In this document: piece by piece, positions 57,260 through 64,000 of the stretch | Position numbering within the stretch: the stretch's first letter is position 1 | Layout: each line of letters starts with the position of its first letter | Assembly: GCA_021325235.1 (NCBI GenBank) | Contig: JAJPHN010000025.1 | Span: forward strand, 434,001-498,000 | Reading direction: 5' to 3' | Source of the DNA: Terriglobia bacterium | Lineage (GTDB): Bacteria; Acidobacteriota; Terriglobia; Bryobacterales; Bryobacteraceae | Length of the DNA stretch: 64,000 nt | The notes under the pieces: generated by a model | What the model was told of the DNA's origin: nothing | Databases searched by the model: none | Seen by the model: only the letters and a program-made list of their open reading frames with translations | Position numbers and translations under genes: made by a program

Positions 57260-58026
57260 TGGCCATTCTTTATATCGCTGCCGAAGCGGCCGAGCTAAAA
57301 CCCTTTGCCGAGCGGCTTACCGGACTTCGCAAACTGAAGTGGCCGGTCGACTACGCCGCCGAAGGTGTTCTCGAAAGCCGCCGCATTCTGCTGGCCGCTA
57401 ACGGTGCGGGGCCGAAGCTCGCGGCTCAGGTAGTGGAAATCGCGCTGCGCGCGGCCATGGTGGCGGAGTTGTCTTCTTCGCGGTTGGAAGCCGTGGTCAG
57501 CACCGGGTTTTGCGGCGCGCTGGATCCGGCGCTGCGCGAGCTGCAGATCGTGGTTGCAAACGAAGTGCGCTCGCCTGAAAATACCGAATCGTTTGCCTGT
57601 ATTCCGGTTCATTCGGGAATGGCGTGCGTTTCGGGCCCGCTGCTCTCCGACGATCGCATTGCCAACGATGCTGCTGCGAAAAGCGAGCTGTTCGCCCACG
57701 GTGCGCTCGCCCTCGACATGGAATCGGCCGGTGTGGCCGCCCGCGCGCGCAAAGCCGGCCTGCCTTTTGCCTGTATCAAGGTCGTCAGCGATCGCGCGGA
57801 CGAATCGTTCCCGTTCGACCTGAACGCCATGCGGACGCCCGAAGGCAGGATCGCGCGTGGGAAAATCATAGTACACGCTCTTGGGCATCCGAATACGCTT
57901 CCCGCTTTGTTCAAACTCAAGCGCCGCGCCGAGGATGCTGCCAAAACTCTAGGGGACTTTCTTGTCGCAAGCAGACTTATTGCCGAATCCGGTGCTCCCG
58001 AAAGCGGAGAACCAGCCGCGCGCTGA
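57259..58026 (+). CDS. hpnG: Hopanoid-associated nucleoside phosphorylase (HpnG)
   Basis: A 255-residue member of the purine-nucleoside-phosphorylase/MTA-nucleosidase superfamily. HpnG releases adenine from adenosylhopane on the way to C35 bacteriohopanepolyols. GFCGALDPAL and the DMESAG purine-binding segment, and KVVSDRADE with the catalytic Asp, are visible. ATG 57259 lies in the hpnA stop. The adenosylhopane-forming HpnH is not in the window. The following dehydrogenase begins inside the hpnG 3' end. Confidence 0.83.
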   Translation: MAILYIAAEAAELKPFAERLTGLRKLKWPVDYAAEGVLESRRILLAANGAGPKLAAQVVEIALRAAMVAELSSSRLEAVVSTGFCGALDPALRELQIVVANEVRSPENTESFACIPVHSGMACVSGPLLSDDRIANDAAAKSELFAHGALALDMESAGVAARARKAGLPFACIKVVSDRADESFPFDLNAMRTPEGRIARGKIIVHALGHPNTLPALFKLKRRAEDAAKTLGDFLVASRLIAESGAPESGEPAAR

Positions 58027-59101
58027 GGCGGTGGATGTTCCCCGCCAGATGCGCGCCGCTGTTTACGTCGGCCAGCAACGTGTCGAGGTGCAAACCGTTC
58101 CCACGCCTGAGATCGGCCCCGGCGAAGTACTCCTGCGCGTGGAGACCTGCGGAATCTGCCATACCGATCTGAAAAAAATCGAGTATGATCTGCTGCCCGG
58201 GCCGCGCATTTACGGTCATGAAACCGCGGGCGTCGTGGCGGCCGTCGGTAAAGGAGTGACGAAATTTCAGCCGGGCGACCGCGTGATTGCGTTTCATCAC
58301 ATTCCCTGCAAGAACTGCTTTTATTGCGAGCGCCGGTTGTACGCGCAATGCGCCGTCTATAAGAAAGTGGGCATTACCGCAGGTTTCGAGCCGGCGGGCG
58401 GCGGCTTTGCTCAGTATGTGCGCGTGCTGGATTGGATCGTCGAGCGTGGCCTGGAGCGCATTCCCGAAGGCGTCTCGTTCGATCAGGCGTGCTGGGTTGA
58501 GCCGGTGAATACCTGCGTGAAGGCGGTCGATCAACTGAAAGTTCGCTCCGGTGATGTGATCGCCGTGCTGGGCCAGGGCCCGATCGGCCTCGTCTTTACC
58601 ATGCTTCTGCGGCGCGGGGGCGCGCAGGTTTTTGCTACGGACGGCATAGAATTTCGCCGCTCGCTGGCCGCGCGCTTCGGCGCGCGCTCATTCGATCCGC
58701 GCGATGGGCAATTCGAAACCGCAATCCGCGATGCGACGAACGGACGCGGTGCCGACGCCGTGGTTCTTGCCACCAGCGTGCCCGGACTCGTCGAACAGGC
58801 GCTGCGGATCTCACGTGCGGGCGCGAAAATTCTGCTTTTTGCGCAAACTTCGGCGAAGGAAAGAGTCGAATGTGCCGGCGCGGACATCTGTGTAGGAGAA
58901 CGCATGCTCTTTGGCTCCTACAGCTCCGATGTCGATTTGCAGGCGGAATCGGCGCGCCTCGTCTTTAGCGGCGAATTGCCGCTCGAAGAGCTCATCTCCG
59001 ATCGTCTGCCGCTCGATGCGATTGAGCGGGGCATTGCGATCGCGCAGCGGCCTTCGCCCCAATCTCTCAAAATCGTGATTCATCCACAGGAGCGGAACTG
59101 A
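57962..59101 (+). CDS. Zinc-dependent MDR alcohol dehydrogenase (first of two)
   Basis: A 379-residue medium-chain dehydrogenase. TTG 57962 is preceded by AGGGGA at six bases, so it overlaps hpnG by 65 bases; ATG 58049 would be the next start. Catalytic zinc is suggested by the Cys in TCGICHTD and GHETAG, structural zinc by four Cys in CKNCFYCERRLYAQC. The NAD(P) loop is GQGPIGL. Substrate unknown. Its translation is tightly tied to HpnG. Confidence 0.85.
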   Translation: MSQADLLPNPVLPKAENQPRAEAVDVPRQMRAAVYVGQQRVEVQTVPTPEIGPGEVLLRVETCGICHTDLKKIEYDLLPGPRIYGHETAGVVAAVGKGVTKFQPGDRVIAFHHIPCKNCFYCERRLYAQCAVYKKVGITAGFEPAGGGFAQYVRVLDWIVERGLERIPEGVSFDQACWVEPVNTCVKAVDQLKVRSGDVIAVLGQGPIGLVFTMLLRRGGAQVFATDGIEFRRSLAARFGARSFDPRDGQFETAIRDATNGRGADAVVLATSVPGLVEQALRISRAGAKILLFAQTSAKERVECAGADICVGERMLFGSYSSDVDLQAESARLVFSGELPLEELISDRLPLDAIERGIAIAQRPSPQSLKIVIHPQERN

Positions 59102-60214
59102 ATGCCGCTTACACTTGACACAAGCAACACCAATCTCGTAAGCATTCCACTTGACAGCCGCATGCAGGCGGCAGTTCTCTACGGACAGGAAGATGTGCGT
59201 CTGGAAACGGTGCCGATTCCATCGCTGGCAGCCGGCGAACTGCTCGTCCGCGTGCGCACTGCGCTCACCTGCGGTACTGATGTGAAGGTCTATCGCCGCG
59301 GTTATCACGCCAAAATGATCCAGCCGCCCGCGCTCTTCGGCCATGAGCTGGCGGGCGACGTGGTTGCGCTCGGCGACGGTATCGTCGGCTTCCGTCCCGG
59401 CGATCGCGTGGTAGCGGCAAATTCCGCACCCTGCGACGAATGCTTTTACTGCCGCCGCGGACAGCAGAACCTCTGCGAAGACCTGCTCTTCAACAACGGC
59501 GCCTATGCCGAATACATCCGCCTTCCCGAGCGCATCGTCCGCAAGAACACTTATCGCATTCCGGACGCGCTTTCTTACAAAGACGCTGCGCTGGTCGAGC
59601 CGCTCGCCTGTGCGCTGCGCGGTCTGGACGAAGCGAATGTTCGGCCGGGCGATTCGGTTGTAGTGCTCGGTCTCGGCCCCATCGGGCTCATGTTTGTGCG
59701 CCTTGCCAAAGCGGTCTATGATGCACGCGTCATCGCCGTCGCACGCCGCCGCGAGCAGATCGAACGCGCGCTCGAACTCGGAGCCGATGAGGGCGCTGCC
59801 ATCGATCGAAGCGTCGAGCTTTCCAACGACCGCGCACTCATTCGCCAGATCAAAGCCTTAACGGCAGGGCGCGGCGCCGACATTGTCTTTGAAGCGATCG
59901 GCCGTCCCGAATCCTGGGAGCTCTCTACCCAGCTGGTCCGCAAAGGCGGTCTGATCAACTTCTTCGGCGGCTGCCCGGCCGGCACCAAGGTCGGTCTCGA
60001 CACGGGCCTGCTGCACTACTCCGAGATCACCTGCAAAGCGTCGTTCCATTTCACGCCGTTTCACATCCGCCGCGCGCTGCAGCTGTTGTCGGATGGCTAC
60101 ATCAACGCCAAGCATCTGGTCACTCACGAGCAGCCGCTGAGCGAGCTGCCGCATGTGCTCCATGAACTAGCGCATCGCGGGAGCGGCCAGATCAAAACGG
60201 CCATTATCCCGTAA
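59102..60214 (+). CDS. Zinc-dependent MDR dehydrogenase (second of two)
   Basis: A 370-residue sorbitol/threonine-dehydrogenase-like MDR enzyme that starts directly after the first. Zinc ligands are indicated by TCGTDVK and GHELAG (catalytic) and by CDECFYCRRGQQNLC (structural). The nucleotide loop is GLGPIGL. An internal ATG at 59162 (MQAAVLYG) also fits. Two dehydrogenases in a row between hpnG and hpnC suggest a heteromer or consecutive oxidoreductions in side-chain synthesis. Confidence 0.85.
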   Translation: MPLTLDTSNTNLVSIPLDSRMQAAVLYGQEDVRLETVPIPSLAAGELLVRVRTALTCGTDVKVYRRGYHAKMIQPPALFGHELAGDVVALGDGIVGFRPGDRVVAANSAPCDECFYCRRGQQNLCEDLLFNNGAYAEYIRLPERIVRKNTYRIPDALSYKDAALVEPLACALRGLDEANVRPGDSVVVLGLGPIGLMFVRLAKAVYDARVIAVARRREQIERALELGADEGAAIDRSVELSNDRALIRQIKALTAGRGADIVFEAIGRPESWELSTQLVRKGGLINFFGGCPAGTKVGLDTGLLHYSEITCKASFHFTPFHIRRALQLLSDGYINAKHLVTHEQPLSELPHVLHELAHRGSGQIKTAIIP

Positions 60215-60224
60215 GAGCTGCCTT

Positions 60225-61139
60225 TTGCCGGTCGCCCGTTTACAACCGAAAGAGTACATTCAGCGCACCGGCGCGGAAAGCGCGTTCTATACAGAAGCCG
60301 AGGCGCTCGAGTACACGCGCTGGCTCGCCACGCATCACTACGAAAATTTCAACGTCGTCAGTTTTCTGCTGCCCAAAGAGCTGCACCAGGATTTCTACAA
60401 CGTCTATGCCTACTGTCGCTGGGCCGATGATTTGGGCGACGAAATCGGCGATACGGCGGAAAGCCTGCGCTTGCTCGCCTGGTGGCGCCGCGAACTCGAG
60501 GCCGTGTATCGCGGCGAGGCGGCTCATCCCGTGTTCATCGCGCTGCGGGGCACAGTGGCGCGCCACGCTATTCCGATCGAGCCCTTCGATCGCCTGATTC
60601 GCGCTTTCGAACAGGATCAGACCGTTACCCGCTACCGAACTTTCGACGACGTATTCGGATACTGTGTCAACTCAGCCAATCCGGTCGGCCATCTCGTGCT
60701 TTATCTTTGCGGTTATCGCGATGCCGAGCGCCAGCGCCTCTCCGATTACACTTGTACGGCTCTGCAGCTGGCCAATTTCTGGCAGGACGTAACAGTCGAT
60801 CTCAAGAAGGATCGCATCTATCTGCCGCTCGCTCTGTTCGAAAAATACGGCTACACCGAAGCGGATCTCTTCGCGCATCGCTTCAATGACGCGTTTCGCA
60901 AGGTCATGATCGAAGCGGTCGATGTCGCGCAGGATTTGTTCGAGCGCGGGCTGCCGCTGGTGGGGATGGTGAATCGACGGCTCGCGCTCGATCTCGATCT
61001 TTTCAGCCGCGGGGGCATGAAAGTGCTCGATAAAATCCGCACACAAAACTACAACGTGCTCGAAGCGCGCCCCGCCATCTCCAAACCGGAACGCATTCTC
61101 ATTCTTCTACGGAGTCTTCGGCGTCTGCTGCCGCTTTAG
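60225..61139 (+). CDS. hpnC: Squalene/phytoene synthase family protein, HpnC (hydroxysqualene synthase)
   Basis: A 304-residue trans-isoprenyl-diphosphate synthase-fold enzyme from a TTG start with AAGAG upstream. First Asp-rich motif DDLGD at 68-72, second region ANFWQDVTVDLKKDR. In known systems HpnC turns presqualene diphosphate into hydroxysqualene. The hpnD gene follows without a gap. Confidence 0.9.
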   Translation: MPVARLQPKEYIQRTGAESAFYTEAEALEYTRWLATHHYENFNVVSFLLPKELHQDFYNVYAYCRWADDLGDEIGDTAESLRLLAWWRRELEAVYRGEAAHPVFIALRGTVARHAIPIEPFDRLIRAFEQDQTVTRYRTFDDVFGYCVNSANPVGHLVLYLCGYRDAERQRLSDYTCTALQLANFWQDVTVDLKKDRIYLPLALFEKYGYTEADLFAHRFNDAFRKVMIEAVDVAQDLFERGLPLVGMVNRRLALDLDLFSRGGMKVLDKIRTQNYNVLEARPAISKPERILILLRSLRRLLPL

Positions 61140-61988
61140 ATGACGGTCGCTCAGTCGTATCAATACTGCGAGCGCATCGCGAAAGCGCGCGCCAAAAACT
61201 TCTATTATTCATTCCTGCTGCTCGACAAGCATCAGCGTGGTGCAATGTGCGCCGTCTACGCCTTCATGCGTCACTGCGACGATCTGAGCGACGATCCCGG
61301 CATGGATCTCTCCAAACGTTGGCAAGCCATCGCCGAATGGCGCCTCCAGCTCGATCGCGCCCTCGCCGGCGAGACCGATGCGCACGCCATCTGGCCCGCC
61401 TTCCACGCATCCGTCCAGCGCTACAAGATTCCTCATCGCTACTTCCACGAGATGATCGACGGCGTGCTCTCGGACCTGGAAACGGTTTCGATCAGAACGT
61501 TTGAAGAGCTGTACCAGTACTGTTACCGCGTCGCATCCGTTGTGGGTTTAACGGTGGTGCATATCTTCGGCTTCCGCTCGACCAAAGCGCTTATCCTGGC
61601 CGAGAAGTGCGGCATTGCATTCCAGCTCACGAATATCCTGCGCGATGTGCGCGAAGACGCCGAAATGGGCCGCTATTACATACCGGAAGAAGATCTGGCG
61701 CGCTTCGGCGTGACTCGAGAGCAGCTTCGCGCCGGCTGCGAAGACGACCGCTTCCGAGCGCTGATGCGTTTTGAAGCCGACCGCGCCCGCTCGTATTACG
61801 AAGTCTCCGCGCCGTTGCTCGATCTGATCAGTCCGAAAAGCCGCCGCTCGCTCTGGGCGCTCCGGGCGATTTATATGAAGCTGCTCGATAAAATTGAGCG
61901 ATCCGGCTATTCGGTCCTGACGAAGCGGATCAGCGTCTCAAAATCCGGCAAAATCGCCCTGCTTCTACGTGCTCTCCTGCCAAAGTAG
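61140..61988 (+). CDS. hpnD: Presqualene diphosphate synthase, HpnD
   Basis: A 282-residue synthase that condenses two farnesyl diphosphates into presqualene diphosphate. Asp motif DDLSD at 47-51 and a second one in LTNILRDVREDAEMGRYY. The start ATG follows the hpnC stop directly. It is the last gene of the operon. HpnE, the oxidoreductase that finishes squalene, is not present downstream. Confidence 0.9.
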   Translation: MTVAQSYQYCERIAKARAKNFYYSFLLLDKHQRGAMCAVYAFMRHCDDLSDDPGMDLSKRWQAIAEWRLQLDRALAGETDAHAIWPAFHASVQRYKIPHRYFHEMIDGVLSDLETVSIRTFEELYQYCYRVASVVGLTVVHIFGFRSTKALILAEKCGIAFQLTNILRDVREDAEMGRYYIPEEDLARFGVTREQLRAGCEDDRFRALMRFEADRARSYYEVSAPLLDLISPKSRRSLWALRAIYMKLLDKIERSGYSVLTKRISVSKSGKIALLLRALLPK

Positions 61989-62286
61989 CTGCTTTCTGAG
62001 GAGGGCAATCTGCTGACCGCTCCTTACAGTCGCGGCTCTGCAAGCAGCTCGCAATATTGGAAGCGCTAACTGAGCCGCGCGCGTAGCAAGCGGTTTTCCG
62101 GATTCCGCAGCGAACACTAGCTAGACGCGGCTTAAGAGTTGGTAAGACAGCACCAAAACCATCAAAGTCAAAAAGAATTGATTCAGAACTCGCATGATGA
62201 CTAGCTGAGGCGAATTCCCATTGAATCAAAAAAATGTCTCGGGACACGAGGGATTAGGGAGTTTTCAGGTAACAGAACTCCACGGT
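61989..62286. other. Gene-free spacer after the hopanoid operon
   Basis: About 300 bases with lower GC in the second half. I see no coding frame, RNA gene or clear terminator. It separates hpnD from the convergent permease gene. Confidence 0.6.
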
Positions 62287-64000
62287 TTACTCGTTGCGCA
62301 GCGCCACCGCCGGATTCACGGCCGCCGCCCGGATGGCCGGAATCAAACACGCCAGAACCGTAACCGAAACGATGCCGGCAGCGGCCGCGGCGATTGAAAC
62401 CGGGTCGTTCGGCGTCAGGCCATACAGCATGGAGCGCAGAACCCGGGTCGCCGCAAGTGTAAGCGGAAGCCCGATCAGCACTCCAAGCGCGCACAGCTTT
62501 AGACCCTCGCTCAGGATCATTCGGAGAATGCGGCGGCGCTCCGCCCCAAGCGCCATCCGGATTCCGAGTTCTGATGTCCGGCGCCCCACGTTGTACGCCG
62601 TGGTTCCATATAAGCCGGTCGCGACGAGCACCCCGGCGAGCAATCCGAAAAACATCGCCAGCCGCGCTATCAAACGTTCATCCTCTATACCTTTGTCGAA
62701 CTGTTCCATCTGCGTCATCGGTTGCAGCGGAGCCAGATCGGGCGAGAAGCCGAGCAGGATTTGCTGGATGTGCGGCAGCAGGACTTTCGGATTGCCGCGT
62801 ACGCGCAGCTCAAAGTGCATCGCGCTCAGGTCGCCCACCTGCTCATAAGGGAACCAGGCCATCGGTATCGGCTTCTCGGTAACGCCGCGATACTTGCTGT
62901 CGGCGGCCACGCCGACGATGGTGTACGAAAACCGATCGGTAAACGAGGTCGTGTGACCCAGCGGCGAGCGGCCTTTAAAATAACGGTCTGCAAATGTCTT
63001 ATTCACCACCGCCACTTTCGCGCTTTGGGCTGTATCGCTGTCGTTAAAGTCTCGCCCGAAAAGAATGCTGATGCCGAGAGTTCGAAAATAATCCGGGCCG
63101 ACGTTATTCCAGCGCAGCGGAGACTGCTCGAAATCTCCCAGATTTTTGTTATCGACAATGGCGGTGGTATTATTCGCCCAGCCCGAGCCGACGCGATTAC
63201 CCATCAGCGTCGCCGAGTCCACCCCCGGCAGCGATCGCAGCTGCACGAGCAGGGCACGGTAAAACGCGCGTGTCTTGTCTTCGGACTTTGCTTCCACATG
63301 CGGGCTTACGCCGAAAACCAGCAGACCTCCCGGACGGATGCCGAGATTCACATGCTCCAGATTGTTGAGCGTGCGAACCAGCAGCGCCGTGCCCGCCAGC
63401 AGCACCAGGCAGAGGGCGACTTGCAGCACGGTCGTGATACGCCCCAGCCGTGATTTGCCCTTATCGCGAAATGCGGTCGCGCCAGACGTCTTCAGGACCG
63501 CTCCAACGGGTACGCGCGCGACTCGCAGCAGAGGGAGAAAGCCGAACGCGAGCGCGGCAAGAATCGCGAGGGCCAGCGTGAATCCGAGCACGCGCCGGTC
63601 CGGCGTAAGGCTCGCCTCGATACCGGCCCAATTTGCGAGTGCCCGTGTGGCGGATAGGGCGAAGATCCACGCCAGCAAGGCGCCTGCAAAAACGAGCAGA
63701 GCGCTCTCGGCCAGCAACTGCCGGAACAGCCTTGCCCGGCTTCCACCGAGTGCCACCCGAATGGCAAATTCGCGTGCTCGCGCCATATTGCGCGCGGCGA
63801 GCAGCATCGACACGTTACCGCACGCGATGATCAGAATCGCCGCCACCATCGCAAACAGAATGGTGAGCGGTTTCTGGTAGCCCTCGCGATAACCGGCGAG
63901 CCCGCGCGCTGCAACGAGTTGCAGGGTGGGCGGTTTCTCGCCTTTCTGCGGCTTGCCGCCGAGATGCGCATACGCGGCATGCAGGAAGGTTGATGCGGCG
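62287..64000 (-). CDS. MacB-like ABC permease, Acidobacterial duplicated orphan permease type (5' end outside window)
   Basis: The frame is open to the last base, giving 570 residues of the C-terminal part. Two FtsX/MacB permease blocks are present: a first with FAMVAAILIIACGNVSMLLAARNMARAREFAIR and a second near the C-terminus with AYNVGRRTSELGIRMALGA. A MacB-type periplasmic domain lies between them, with GVDSATLMGNRVG and LGISILFGRDFND. No ATPase gene is visible. This duplicated permease without its own ATPase is frequent in Acidobacteriota. Substrate unknown. Confidence 0.88.
   Translation of the reverse strand, partial: AASTFLHAAYAHLGGKPQKGEKPPTLQLVAARGLAGYREGYQKPLTILFAMVAAILIIACGNVSMLLAARNMARAREFAIRVALGGSRARLFRQLLAESALLVFAGALLAWIFALSATRALANWAGIEASLTPDRRVLGFTLALAILAALAFGFLPLLRVARVPVGAVLKTSGATAFRDKGKSRLGRITTVLQVALCLVLLAGTALLVRTLNNLEHVNLGIRPGGLLVFGVSPHVEAKSEDKTRAFYRALLVQLRSLPGVDSATLMGNRVGSGWANNTTAIVDNKNLGDFEQSPLRWNNVGPDYFRTLGISILFGRDFNDSDTAQSAKVAVVNKTFADRYFKGRSPLGHTTSFTDRFSYTIVGVAADSKYRGVTEKPIPMAWFPYEQVGDLSAMHFELRVRGNPKVLLPHIQQILLGFSPDLAPLQPMTQMEQFDKGIEDERLIARLAMFFGLLAGVLVATGLYGTTAYNVGRRTSELGIRMALGAERRRILRMILSEGLKLCALGVLIGLPLTLAATRVLRSMLYGLTPNDPVSIAAAAAGIVSVTVLACLIPAIRAAAVNPAVALRNE

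Overview
The window is high-GC, gene-dense bacterial chromosome, most likely from an Acidobacteriota of the Bryobacterales/Solibacter type. The evidence is a set of families enriched in that phylum: an Oar-like TonB-dependent receptor with a carboxypeptidase-regulatory plug, a VWFA-related Acidobacterial-domain protein, a MacB-type duplicated orphan permease, a Ser/Thr kinase fused to TolB-like and TPR regions, two PEP-CTERM proteins and a membrane-bound regulator with two malectin domains. No rRNA, tRNA, CRISPR array or complete insertion sequence was found. The assignment is inference from gene content.

Layout. 1-4.7 kb: 3' part of a receptor kinase, a PEP-CTERM protein, and an overlapping sugar nucleotidyltransferase/galactokinase pair. 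4.9-9.3 kb: RND efflux adaptor and pump with a double hairpin between them. 9.3-13.3 kb: a decayed TumE/TumA-like toxin-antitoxin locus, a secreted N-acyl-D-amino-acid deacylase, a second PEP-CTERM protein and a YdcF-type protein. 13.4-17.8 kb: SpoU methyltransferase, RarA, a PilZ protein, IF-3 and a secreted low-complexity protein. 18.0-24.0 kb: ATP synthase genes b, b, delta, alpha, gamma, beta, epsilon without a and c, followed by a frameshifted Uma2 gene. 24.6-32.6 kb: a gluconate-dehydrogenase-like subunit 3/GMC oxidoreductase pair, SIS-domain protein, PepA, GlgC, a PEBP-like protein and an old-yellow-enzyme homologue. 32.6-35.1 kb (minus strand): an unlisted 43-aa membrane protein, CutC and a sodium:solute symporter.

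35.2-41.3 kb: a sigma-54 response regulator, then pstSCAB-phoU with a three-unit Pho-box-like array in front of pstS. 41.3-52.4 kb: the TonB receptor, divergent from the winged-helix/TM/malectin protein, with CGTTAC-type repeats between them. A TPR-TPR-heptaheme cytochrome operon and a VWFA protein follow. 52.4-62.0 kb: a minus-strand guanine-deaminase-like gene, then ispH and a hopanoid operon: shc, hpnA, hpnG, two zinc MDR dehydrogenases, hpnC and hpnD. 62.3-64 kb: an incomplete MacB-like permease.

The hopanoid operon is the most coherent system. IspH supplies isoprenoid precursors, HpnD and HpnC lead from farnesyl diphosphate towards squalene, and Shc cyclises squalene. HpnG acts on the C35 side chain, and HpnA is a hopanoid-associated epimerase. 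HpnE and HpnH are not in the window. The two coupled dehydrogenases directly after hpnG are candidates for the poorly defined reduction of ribosylhopane to bacteriohopanetetrol. Two genes (TumE-like and Uma2-like) can be reconstructed only across frameshifts.
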